NCBI RefSeq assembly: GCF_021390545.1
Contig: NZ_JAJUWR010000008.1
Coordinates: 124,001-188,000, forward strand
DNA from: Algoriphagus sp. AGSA1
GTDB taxonomy: Bacteria; Bacteroidota; Bacteroidia; Cytophagales; Cyclobacteriaceae
Length of the DNA stretch: 64,000 bases
Direction of reading: 5' to 3'
In this document: positions 1 through 8,195 of the stretch, in pieces
How the letters are laid out: each line of letters starts with the position of its first letter
How positions within the stretch are numbered: position 1 is the stretch's first letter
The notes under the pieces: generated by a model
Told to the model about the DNA's origin: nothing
Database searches by the model: none
Seen by the model: the letters and a program-made list of their open reading frames with translations, nothing else
Translations under genes and position numbers: made by a program

Positions 1-683
1 ACACCATCAAGAAAATCTCTGAATCGCTCAAGAAGTACAATGATGAAGTCGATGAAGACCAGGGAGGAGCGCCATTGTTGAGGTTTAGAGAAGGAGAGTC
101 GTTGAATACCATATATGCGGTTCCTTCTTTGGGTATCGACCCTGAAAACGGAAGAGAGCTGTATGTGAAGCGGGATGGGACAATCACTTATGAGTACGAT
201 GCCAAAGACAATGTACCGGTAGGCGATAGTTCACCTATAATCGACGGCTCTTTCGGTACCAATATCTCATATAAGAATTTCTATCTATCGGTTAATTTTT
301 ACACCAAACTCGGAGGGGATCTCTATAATCAGACATTGGTGGATCGAGTGGAAAACGCCGATCCGAGATACAACGCAGATAAGCGAGTGCTGTCGGAAAG
401 GTGGCAAGAGTCGGGAGATGTGGCATTCTTCAAGGATATAGCGATCAGGGAAAACACGAATGCCTCCTCACGGTTTTTGCAGACGGACAACGCCGTAGAG
501 TTGCGTTCGGTAAATCTGAGCTACGAAAGTTATGGTAAACTGGCTAAAGACCTGAAAATGCAGAGCCTGAAATTCACGGTAACCATGAATGATATCTGGA
601 GATGGGCACCTGTGAAGTTGGAACGTGGTATCCAATACCCGTTTGCAAGAACAGTTACATTCTCAGTTCAGGCCAGGTTCTGA
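1..683 (+). CDS. SusC/RagA-family TonB-linked outer membrane protein, C-terminal part
   Basis: The reading frame is open from base 3, with no start codon before the left window edge, and ends with TGA at 681-683, so only about the last 226 residues of a roughly 1000-residue receptor are present. The visible part has the repeated aromatic/polar beta-strand pattern of a TonB-dependent barrel, a stretch typical of SusC C-termini (residues around NAVELRSVNLSYES), and ends in ...VQARF, an aromatic C-terminal residue as used by the BAM machinery. It sits directly before a SusD gene in the same direction, which supports the call. It would import a ligand captured by the SusD partner, powered by TonB. 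Substrate is unknown; the downstream protease and lipoproteins hint at peptides. Confidence 0.9.
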   Translation, partial: TIKKISESLKKYNDEVDEDQGGAPLLRFREGESLNTIYAVPSLGIDPENGRELYVKRDGTITYEYDAKDNVPVGDSSPIIDGSFGTNISYKNFYLSVNFYTKLGGDLYNQTLVDRVENADPRYNADKRVLSERWQESGDVAFFKDIAIRENTNASSRFLQTDNAVELRSVNLSYESYGKLAKDLKMQSLKFTVTMNDIWRWAPVKLERGIQYPFARTVTFSVQARF

Positions 684-753
684 TCAGCACCCGGATCAAT
701 CGAAATAGACAGAAGAATTTATACTATCAAAAACATTGAAATGAAATCGACAC

Positions 754-799
754 GATTAAAATCATCATTAAAACACATAGTGCAATGATTATTTTAATC
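754..799 (+). promoter_or_regulatory. Hairpin in the SusC-SusD intergenic gap
   Basis: GATTAAAATCATCAT (754-768) pairs with ATGATTATTTTAATC (785-799) at 14 of 15 positions around a 16-nt loop. It lies in the 153-bp gap between the SusC stop and the SusD start, whereas the other two SusC/SusD pairs in this window have gaps of 2 and 20 bp. No clear U-run follows, so it may be an RNA-stability or processing hairpin rather than a terminator. Function is inferred. Confidence 0.45.
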
Positions 800-836
800 G
801 TCAAAGATTCCATCTGACCAATTAAAAACAAAAAAT

Positions 837-2345
837 ATGCAGATGAAAAAATACCTGATATTATTCTCGGGCCTGCTCATTTTCTCTTCATGTGCGGATT
901 ATCTGGATGTGAGACCGGAGTCCCAAATTGAAAAAGAGGTGTTGTTCAGTACGGAACATGGTTTTTTTGAAGCACTTAATGGTGTTTATGTAAGAGGTAC
1001 CGAAGGCGATATATATGGCAATGAACTTACTTTCGGTTCTCTTGACGTTTTGGCCCAGAATTATTCCATGACCAATGGTTCCAATACCTTGGCTGAAACC
1101 TATGCCGAAACGGCTGAATTCAACTACCTGGACAATTCTTTTGTAACCAGGAAGAACAGCATCTGGAATGGATTGTACAATGCTATTGGGAATAGCAACC
1201 TCATTCTTGAAAATATTGATGAAAGAGAAGATGTGTTTACAAATGCGCTTTATGCCCCATTGATTAAAGGTGAAGCCAAGGCACTGAGAGCTTACTTGCA
1301 TTTTGATTTGCTGCGATTGTTCGCACCGTCCTTTTTCAGTAATCCTGCAGCTCCTGCTATTCCTTATGTGGTCAATTACTCTACCGAGATTACACCTCAA
1401 TCCACCGTGTCTGAAGTGTTGGACCTGATCATTGAAGAGTTGCTTGAAGCAAGGACTTTGTTGGAATCTGATCCGATTTTAACAGATAGCTATGTGGTAG
1501 GCTACACCTACAATAATGATTTTGATGGCCTGCCCGATGATGGATCCAATGAAGAACAGGGCAACGATCTGTTTATTCAAAACAGAAGGCACCGAATGAA
1601 TTACTACGCTGTTTGTGCGGAATTGGCAAGGGTGTATTTGTATAAAAACGACAAGGTAAATGCACTCAGATATGCGTTGGAAGTCATTGAATCAGGCAAG
1701 TTTCCGTGGACAGATAAAAATGATTTTACAGCAGATGACGATGAACTCAAGGATAGGGTTCTTTATAAAGAATTGATTTTCGGATGGTATATACCGGCCA
1801 GGGAAAACGATCTGAGAAGCAGATTTGAAAATATTGCCACCAGTACGGCTATCGTATCCGCAGAAGGAAATATCCTCTATGAAACAGGCGGTGTAGGCGC
1901 AGATGATTTCAGGTTCAAAGAATGGATGAAGCAAGAAAGTGACGGGATAACCACAAAACTGCTGCTTATGAAATTCAAGCGGGACGGAAATGCAAATCTA
2001 CACAGTTTGATGGCCCCTGCATTGCGTTTGAGCGAGATGTATTATATCGCTGCGGAATGCAGCTTTGATTCCGATCCGGAAAGGGCATGGGGATACTTCA
2101 ATACAGTTAGATTTAACCGAGGTATAGGGACGGAGATTCATAATGAAACTGATTATGAATTTTTTATATCCGAGCTAATCAAGGAGGCTCGCAAGGAGTT
2201 TTATGGAGAAGGCCAGATTTTTTATATGTACAAGAGATTGAACCGGGATATCATGGCCCAGTCTGGAGGGACTATTTCTGCCAGTGATAAGGTGTTTGTT
2301 TGGCCTATGCCTGATGATGAAATTGTTTTTGGAGACAGAGATTGA
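837..2345 (+). CDS. SusD/RagB family nutrient-binding outer membrane lipoprotein
   Basis: A 502-residue protein starting with a lipoprotein signal (MKKYLILFSGLLIFSSCADY, Cys being the lipid-attachment residue), followed by the conserved YLDVRPES segment of SusD proteins and a helical TPR-like fold; the C-terminal region carries the family's EARKEFYGEGQ motif. Either ATG 837 or ATG 843 could be the start; the second gives the cleaner signal peptide. SusD forms the lid over the SusC channel encoded upstream and captures the ligand on the cell surface. Length is normal for the family. No glycoside hydrolase lies nearby, so the usual polysaccharide assignment is not supported here. Confidence 0.93.
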   Translation: MQMKKYLILFSGLLIFSSCADYLDVRPESQIEKEVLFSTEHGFFEALNGVYVRGTEGDIYGNELTFGSLDVLAQNYSMTNGSNTLAETYAETAEFNYLDNSFVTRKNSIWNGLYNAIGNSNLILENIDEREDVFTNALYAPLIKGEAKALRAYLHFDLLRLFAPSFFSNPAAPAIPYVVNYSTEITPQSTVSEVLDLIIEELLEARTLLESDPILTDSYVVGYTYNNDFDGLPDDGSNEEQGNDLFIQNRRHRMNYYAVCAELARVYLYKNDKVNALRYALEVIESGKFPWTDKNDFTADDDELKDRVLYKELIFGWYIPARENDLRSRFENIATSTAIVSAEGNILYETGGVGADDFRFKEWMKQESDGITTKLLLMKFKRDGNANLHSLMAPALRLSEMYYIAAECSFDSDPERAWGYFNTVRFNRGIGTEIHNETDYEFFISELIKEARKEFYGEGQIFYMYKRLNRDIMAQSGGTISASDKVFVWPMPDDEIVFGDRD

Positions 2346-2363
2346 TATATAAACGAACTTAAC

Positions 2364-3197
2364 ATGACAAGATATTTAACCTTACTTATTCTAGCATCTA
2401 TCTCCTTGTTTTCATGCCGGGACGAGGATGAGCTTTTGTACCGGTCTCCTGACAATGTTTTCTTTAATTTTGATGACGAAAACACGAATGACCGAGATAG
2501 TGTTTTTTACACATTTGCCTATAATCCGGAGTTGGGATCAGATACGGTTTTCCTACCAGTCACCATCTCGGGAAAAAGGATCCCTCATGACAGGAAATTT
2601 TTTGTGTCTGTGGTCGATTCAGCGACTACAGCCGTCCCAGGCACCCATTATGAGCCGTTGGAAGCCTACTACCTCATGCCTGCGGACTCAGGACAAACAC
2701 ACATTCCATTTATTATGTATAGTTCTGACCCCATTCTTGCGGATACTTCAGTGTCAGTCAGTATGGTACTTCGAAGTGGTGAGGATTTTGGGGTTGGTTT
2801 CCCTGACTTTATTGCCGCCAAAGTAGTGTTTTCCAATAGACTGGAAAAACCGGAATGGTGGGATTTGTGGGTTGGTCAGTTGGGGGCTTATTCCCGCACA
2901 AAACACCAGCTTTACTTGATCGCTGTTGGGAATCAGGATTTGATCTCTTCCTATGCAGACTATCTGTTTATTCCGAGAAGCCTTTTTTTAATTGATCAGC
3001 TAAGAAAGTTTATCAATGACCCATTCAGTTGGGCTGAAGCTCACTCTGACGAATATTCCTTGGAAAAGGTAAATGACCAATTGTACTATTTCTATAGTAT
3101 ATCAAACCCTGACACAAAATATGAATTGACATATTATCCTGATGATGCGAAGTTTTATTTCTACAATGAACACAATCAACGGGTGACTATAAATTAA
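2364..3197 (+). CDS. DUF4843 domain-containing lipoprotein
   Basis: A 277-residue protein with a lipoprotein signal ending at LFSCRDE. The body fits the DUF4843 pattern seen next to SusC/SusD: an early YRSPDNVFFNFD strand region, a PVTISG motif, the VPGTHYE motif near residue 95, and a YLMPADS segment. The last ~110 residues contain a WWDLWVGQLGAYS block typical of the family's C-terminal half. It starts 18 bp after the SusD gene and is surely in the same operon. Molecular function is unknown; surface location is inferred from the lipid anchor and context. Confidence 0.85.
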   Translation: MTRYLTLLILASISLFSCRDEDELLYRSPDNVFFNFDDENTNDRDSVFYTFAYNPELGSDTVFLPVTISGKRIPHDRKFFVSVVDSATTAVPGTHYEPLEAYYLMPADSGQTHIPFIMYSSDPILADTSVSVSMVLRSGEDFGVGFPDFIAAKVVFSNRLEKPEWWDLWVGQLGAYSRTKHQLYLIAVGNQDLISSYADYLFIPRSLFLIDQLRKFINDPFSWAEAHSDEYSLEKVNDQLYYFYSISNPDTKYELTYYPDDAKFYFYNEHNQRVTIN

Positions 3198-3350
3198 ATA
3201 CATTTTGGAAGGACGAATCTCTTTGCTGCGGATTTCACACACGATGTTTAAGATATACATGTCTTCATCACAAAGAAAAATCTCATTGAGGTTAGCTTTC
3301 ATCGCTTACAGACATGATCAAATGATCGGGTTTAAAAAAAATAAAATCAC

Positions 3351-4766
3351 ATGAAATCATATTCAATCATATCCATAGTGTGCTGCCTGTTTTTGGCAAC
3401 CTCATGTTATGAGGACTTGGGAAACTATAACTACGATCTCCCTGAAGAGCCCGTGGTACTTGGAGTTGTCGATTCGGTGTTTCAAGTATCGGTTGGCGAC
3501 AGTCTGCGGATACATCCCACTCTGGATCACAGCATGGCGGACACGGATAATTTCTCTTTTGAATGGCAGATTCAAATAGCTGAGGAAATGAGGCACGAGA
3601 CCTACACAGGGAAAAATCTGGAGATACAGTTTGGATTTAAAGCGGGTAGATATCCCGGTATATACAGTGTGCTGGACAAGTCTAATGGCATGAAATATTT
3701 TTATCCTTTTACTATTGAATGTCAGACACAGTTTTCTAAGGGGATTGTTGCTCTTTGTGATGATAATGGGCGGGGCAAACTTGCCTTTGTGAAACCTGAT
3801 TCCACAGTTATCAACAACTTATATGAGAGTCTCAATAACGGATCACTGCCGGACAACCCGTTTCAATTGGTTCCTATTATCAATCAGGCAAATACAAATA
3901 CGGGGCTGACCAGGTATTGGTTTTTAGGAAAAGATGAGATCAATCCGGGAATAGGTATTAATGCCAACACAATGTTTTTCGAGGCAACTCTCGAGGATAA
4001 TTTTTTCTCTCCGCCAAATTCCATCATGCCAAATTATGTATATCCCACCATGCTGGGGGCCTCTACAGGGGTGTTCAACAATAAGCTTTATTTGGGAACT
4101 ACCAGTACACAGGATATTAGCCCTGATTACGGCAGATATGGCAATGCTATTGCCGGCGATTACTCACTGGCTCCGAGTTATATCTATGTGGATCTTCAGT
4201 ATTATCTAGGCTTTGATATTAAGCATTATCAATTCGTGCGTTTTGCGAGTAGTGGCGCTTATTATGGAGTGGATTATAAGGTAGATACAGTAGGGACTGG
4301 ATTTGATCCCAAAAAACCTGGCTTGGTATCCTTTTCCCACATGCTTTATTTGAATGGAGCGACTTCTTATGCTTATGGAACTGATTCGGCAAATAACTTT
4401 GTGGAGTTTAAATTCACGTTGAACGGAGAGACTTTCCTGACGGATTATGTACGTGATTTTGTCCGTCCGGACCTGATCAACGAATCCAATATCTGGATTG
4501 GCAATCAATTGGGTATTATCTACTTCACATCAAACGATAAAATCTATCGCTACAACCCTATCAATGAAGAAATCAGAGCTCTTTCAGCAGATTTTGGAGG
4601 TAAACCTGTGACGATGATAGAGTTTGTTCCAAACAGTGATTACATCATAGCCGGAACTGAAGGAAGTCTTTATTATTTGGATATTGGAACCGGAAAGGGA
4701 GGGAATATAGCCCATCAAATAGATGGTTTCGTCGGTGCTCCTGTTGATGTGTTTATAAGAGAGTAA
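3351..4766 (+). CDS. PKD-like family lipoprotein of a SusC/SusD locus
   Basis: A 471-residue lipoprotein (signal ending at LATSCYED). The N-terminal ~120 residues look like the PKD-like immunoglobulin fold domain found in this gene position, including FSFEWQI and the GRYPGIYSVLDKSNGM stretch. The remainder is beta-rich with repeated short YLGTTS/YLYLDIG-like blades, suggesting a propeller-like region. Together with the SusC, SusD and DUF4843 genes it completes a gene set that is recurrent in Bacteroidota. A 153-bp gap separates it from the preceding gene. Specific ligand unknown. Confidence 0.78.
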   Translation: MKSYSIISIVCCLFLATSCYEDLGNYNYDLPEEPVVLGVVDSVFQVSVGDSLRIHPTLDHSMADTDNFSFEWQIQIAEEMRHETYTGKNLEIQFGFKAGRYPGIYSVLDKSNGMKYFYPFTIECQTQFSKGIVALCDDNGRGKLAFVKPDSTVINNLYESLNNGSLPDNPFQLVPIINQANTNTGLTRYWFLGKDEINPGIGINANTMFFEATLEDNFFSPPNSIMPNYVYPTMLGASTGVFNNKLYLGTTSTQDISPDYGRYGNAIAGDYSLAPSYIYVDLQYYLGFDIKHYQFVRFASSGAYYGVDYKVDTVGTGFDPKKPGLVSFSHMLYLNGATSYAYGTDSANNFVEFKFTLNGETFLTDYVRDFVRPDLINESNIWIGNQLGIIYFTSNDKIYRYNPINEEIRALSADFGGKPVTMIEFVPNSDYIIAGTEGSLYYLDIGTGKGGNIAHQIDGFVGAPVDVFIRE

Positions 4767-5026
4767 GCCTTTACAAATACTACCCAATCAATTTTATTTA
4801 TACAATAGCAAAAGGAGCTGGGTTTTTGGATCGTATAGTACGGTTTAAGTCACTTGTTTTTAAACCATACGGACACTTATTCAGCCCTTTTTTTTTCTTT
4901 ACCCAAAAAAAGTCTCTTTTATATTTTAGGGTTTTTGGACTTGTCCTTTACTTAAGGATAGATGGTTTTCTATTGTCAGTATTTATTTCGATTAGTTAGT
5001 TGAATATTTTATTTAATAAGTAAAAG

Positions 5027-5899
5027 ATGAAGTTTAAGTTTATAAAATTCAAAATTATATTATCTACTATGCTCGTGTTTCTTGGCCTTGCTGGGTATTC
5101 TCAGCAACTAAAGAAGGTTTATGAATCGGAGCCGGGTGTTATTATAGATGATGCCGTTTTCCAACATATAGATCAGGAGGCACATAAGCTTATGGAGCAT
5201 AGACACCCAGAGCGCTTTGCTACGTTGGCTAAACAGCTGGTCAATGATCATGTTGATCTTAAGTTATTGGAATCCTTCCAAAACAAGGTAGAGGCATCTG
5301 AAATCTTTAATACAAATGCTTCCGGAGTACTTGTAGTAGCGACCATTTATAAATGTGAGGATTGTCCAAATACACACCTCCGGGCCGCTTCCGGTTTTGT
5401 GATTGCAGAAGAAGGAATTGCTGTAACAAGCTATCATATATTCAAAGGCGATGCCACGGATGAAAATTCTGATTTGGCAGTGGTTGTGATGGATTTTGAT
5501 GGGCATGTTTATCCCGTAAAGGAAATCCTTGCTGCAAGTGCCAATGATGATGTGGCTATTTTTCGATTTGATGCCATGGGTAAGAAAACGAATGTGTTGT
5601 CTCTGGGGCAGGATATTGTTCCAGGTCAGGATGTAAGTATTATTTCACATCCGCATTCTATGTTTTATTCTTTCACTTCAGGTGTTGCCACGAGAAGTTA
5701 CCTTCGGAATGATGCCAAAAAGACTAGCGTTACCGCAGATTTTTCACAGGGATCGAGTGGAGCTCCTGTGTTTGATACGAAGGGCAATGTAGTGGGAGTT
5801 GTGTCTGCCACGCTGGCACTTTACAATTCTGATCGGAATGTACAAATGGTTTCAAGGGAGATCATCCCAGTTAGTCGGCTAAAAGCCCTGATTAACTAA
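5027..5899 (+). CDS. Secreted trypsin-like serine protease
   Basis: A 290-residue protein with a signal peptide (hydrophobic core around residues 9-24, ending AGYSQ). A chymotrypsin-fold protease domain covers about residues 95-285. Catalytic residues are visible: His137 in TSYHIFKG, Asp175 in NDDVAIF, Ser244 in the GSSGAP motif. Two Cys (110, 113) precede the domain. The first ~90 residues after the signal are helical and of unknown role. It has no PDZ domain, so it is not a standard DegP. It follows the SusC/SusD locus after a 260-bp gap and may have its own promoter. Periplasmic or surface proteolysis is inferred. Confidence 0.85.
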   Translation: MKFKFIKFKIILSTMLVFLGLAGYSQQLKKVYESEPGVIIDDAVFQHIDQEAHKLMEHRHPERFATLAKQLVNDHVDLKLLESFQNKVEASEIFNTNASGVLVVATIYKCEDCPNTHLRAASGFVIAEEGIAVTSYHIFKGDATDENSDLAVVVMDFDGHVYPVKEILAASANDDVAIFRFDAMGKKTNVLSLGQDIVPGQDVSIISHPHSMFYSFTSGVATRSYLRNDAKKTSVTADFSQGSSGAPVFDTKGNVVGVVSATLALYNSDRNVQMVSREIIPVSRLKALIN

Positions 5900-5967
5900 G
5901 TGTCTTAAAATGTTTTCAAATTCAGCATTAACGTAAAACTCAACCAATAATACAGATAAGATCAATT

Positions 5968-7080
5968 ATGAAAAATAGTTTAGTTATTCTAATTTTGGCC
6001 ATAGGTATTTATGCCTGTCAGCCGTCCAGTGAAAAAATTGAGAGGGAATCAGATCACTTTACCATAGAGGGTGAGATCAAAGGTCTCGATGTTTCTCAAA
6101 TTTATTTTATGCACCGAGACTCTACAGGTGACCACAAGGACACCTTGCTCGTTGACCGTGGGAAATTCAGTGTCTCTGGCACTGTAGATGAACCCCAGTT
6201 CGTGATGATTTACTCTGATGAAGTCAGATTTCAGAAGGTGTTTTATGTGGAAAACAAAGCAATGAAACTCACCGGTACATTTGATTCATTGGCGCACGTG
6301 GATGTGAGTGGATCACCTGTACAAGATGATTTTGAAGTTTTGGAAGAAAGAATTCAGACACATAGAGATTCGGTGATGAAATACTGGAATATGGCGCAGG
6401 AGGCCGGTGAAGCGGGTGATTCATTGCGGTATGAAGAATACCAGACTATTGCTGATTCCATGTATAGATCCGAAGCAGCAATAAGAAAACAATTTGTACT
6501 CGAGTTTTCCGATAGTTTTGCGAGCCTTAATGAACTGTTGAATTACAGCAATGAGGAGAACCTGGACGAATCACGCATGCTGTATGCAGGCTTGTCGGAA
6601 GCTGTCACTACTACTAAAAAAGGAAAGGAAGTAGCCACACATCTGGATAATCTGGACATGGTCAAAGAAGGCAAAATGGCGTTGCCATTTTCTCAAACCG
6701 ATGTAGAGGGTTCGGTAGTCAGTTTGGAGGACTATGAAGGGAAATATGTCTTATTGGAGTTTTGGGCCAGCTGGTGCGGACCATGCCGGGCAGAAAACCC
6801 CAACCTTCGGGCGGAGTATCTGAAATATCATGATAAGGGATTTAATATTCTGGGTATTTCTCTGGATGAATCCAGAGAAAAATGGTTGAAAGCTGTGGAA
6901 AAGGATGACTTGCCCTGGACTCAGGTCTCAGACTTAAAAGGGTGGCAGAATGAAGTGGCGGTGCTTTATGGTGTACGCGGCGTCCCCGCCAACTTCCTTG
7001 TTAGTCCAGAGGGAAGAATCATAGACAAAGGACTGAGAGGGGAAGTACTGAATGCTAAGCTCAAGGAGATTTTTGATTAA
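5968..7080 (+). CDS. TlpA-like thiol-disulfide oxidoreductase lipoprotein with DUF4369 domain
   Basis: A 370-residue lipoprotein (Cys17 in AIGIYACQ). The N-terminal ~100 residues (FTIEGEIKGL onward) match the DUF4369 beta-sandwich, residues ~120-230 are helical, and the C-terminal thioredoxin domain (~237-370) carries the active site WCGPC with Cys270 and Cys273 and the cis-proline loop RGVPANF. It would be a periplasm-facing dithiol reductase of the TlpA/ResA type. Such proteins commonly accompany SusC/SusD loci in Bacteroidota. A strong terminator follows at 7122, so this is the last gene of the unit. Confidence 0.9.
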   Translation: MKNSLVILILAIGIYACQPSSEKIERESDHFTIEGEIKGLDVSQIYFMHRDSTGDHKDTLLVDRGKFSVSGTVDEPQFVMIYSDEVRFQKVFYVENKAMKLTGTFDSLAHVDVSGSPVQDDFEVLEERIQTHRDSVMKYWNMAQEAGEAGDSLRYEEYQTIADSMYRSEAAIRKQFVLEFSDSFASLNELLNYSNEENLDESRMLYAGLSEAVTTTKKGKEVATHLDNLDMVKEGKMALPFSQTDVEGSVVSLEDYEGKYVLLEFWASWCGPCRAENPNLRAEYLKYHDKGFNILGISLDESREKWLKAVEKDDLPWTQVSDLKGWQNEVAVLYGVRGVPANFLVSPEGRIIDKGLRGEVLNAKLKEIFD

Positions 7081-7121
7081 AGGTTTTTTGTTTTTTTGAT
7101 TTAGATAAACTGGTATTCAGG

Positions 7122-7165
7122 ACAGGATAGCCGGGTAATTGTATGCTCGGCTGTCTTGTTTTTTT
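7122..7165 (+). terminator. Rho-independent terminator after the TlpA-like gene
   Basis: ACAGGATAGCCGGG (7122-7135) can pair along its whole length with CTCGGCTGTCTTGT (7146-7159) using three G-U pairs, with a 10-nt loop, followed by a T-run at 7159-7165. Confidence 0.85.
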
Positions 7166-7273
7166 ATATGATACATATCCTCTGCATCTCCGTACTTGGA
7201 TTTTTAGCGCTGCCTGTATAATCTAACTAAAGCCCCATGTTCTGTAGGATTCAAAGACTTTCGGAAAAAGCCG

Positions 7274-7281
7274 TAATTTTG
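7274..7281 (+). promoter_or_regulatory. Candidate -7 element (TAATTTTG) for the DUF1456 gene
   Basis: TAATTTTG matches the Bacteroidota -7 consensus TAnnTTTG and lies 28 bp before the ATG at 7310. The -33 element is weak (TTC at a spacing of 21), so this rests mainly on the -7 match and position. Confidence 0.45.
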
Positions 7282-7309
7282 GCTTTTCAATCTAGATTTA
7301 TCCTTACCT

Positions 7310-7780
7310 ATGACCAACAACGACATAGCCCGAAGCCTTCGCTATACTTTTGATTTCAATGATTTCACCGTGATAGAAATAATTAAGTCCGGGGGTGAGA
7401 CGGTAAACCGTGAGTTGGTGGCCAACTGGCTGAAACGTGACGATGATCCTGAGTTTGAAGAAATGTACGACAAGGAATTGGCGACTTTTCTGAATGGATT
7501 TATCATTCTCAAACGTGGTAAAAAAGATGGGGTGCAACCTGTGGCTGAAAAAAGGCTCAATAACAACATTATCCTCAGGAAGCTTAAAATTGCCCTAAAT
7601 CTAAAAGATGAAGATATTTTGGAGATATTGGAATCGGTGGGCAGGACGGTCAGCAAGCATGAACTGAGTGCTTTTTTCCGTAAACCAGGCCAGGCTCAAT
7701 TCAGACCTTGCAAAGACCAGATTTTAAGAAATTTTTTAAAGGGTCTTCAGGAAAAATACAGGCCTTCCACAACCGGCTAA
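7310..7780 (+). CDS. DUF1456 (YehS-like) family protein
   Basis: A 156-residue soluble protein made of two similar helical halves, each beginning with an NNxxxRxLR/LKIAL motif: MTNNDIARSLRYTF near residue 1 and NNIILRKLKIALNL near residue 84. Each half contains a DxxxxEIIxSGG(x)TV-type segment and a trailing LxxFLxGF(I) block. This duplicated layout and the length are those of DUF1456/YehS. Function is unknown in the family. Its stop overlaps the stop of the convergent YwbE gene by 4 bp. Confidence 0.92.
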   Translation: MTNNDIARSLRYTFDFNDFTVIEIIKSGGETVNRELVANWLKRDDDPEFEEMYDKELATFLNGFIILKRGKKDGVQPVAEKRLNNNIILRKLKIALNLKDEDILEILESVGRTVSKHELSAFFRKPGQAQFRPCKDQILRNFLKGLQEKYRPSTTG

Positions 7781-7992
7781 TCCTCAATAAACACATCCAC
7801 TACTCTCCCTATTTCGCCGGTATCCAGCATTACTTTGATCCCGCGTGGATGGGTGGGGGAGGAAGTGAGGATTCTTTTTACGAAACCCGTAGTCAGTTTG
7901 CCCGTCCGTTGGTGGTGCTTCTGTACTATGCTGACTTCACTGTCTAGATTTATGTTTTTTCTTATTGTGCCTGTGCGTGTTTTCTTTTCCAT
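7777..7992 (-). CDS. ywbE: YwbE family protein
   Basis: A 71-residue basic protein with the family hallmark: VxIVxKxxQRTGKLTxGxVxxILTxSPTHPxGIKVxL followed by GxVGRV. Those motifs occupy residues ~20-65 here. The length fits the usual ~65-70 residues. The small beta-rich fold and charge suggest nucleic-acid binding, but the role is unknown. The sequence CTAA at 7777-7780 gives TAA to the plus-strand gene and TAG to this one, so neither transcript can stop before entering the other. Confidence 0.9.
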   Translation of the reverse strand: MEKKTRTGTIRKNINLDSEVSIVQKHHQRTGKLTTGFVKRILTSSPTHPRGIKVMLDTGEIGRVVDVFIED

Positions 7993-8195
7993 TTTATAAT
8001 CGCGATGCTGAGACTGTGTCAGGACTTTGGTGGAATTCCATACTTCTGATAAGTCAGATACAATTTTACGGGATAAGGACGTAATCTAAGGGATTATTGC
8101 CCGTTGGGACTAACTGCCCCGATTAAGTGCTTTTTCCAGCGTTAAGGTTTGATATGCGATCCCAAGTATTTTAGGCTGGAGGTTTTTGCATGGGA

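Noticed and set aside
888..1400. 170-codon minus-strand frame opposite the SusD gene
   Set aside because: Shadow of a strongly supported SusD gene; no domain or start signal.
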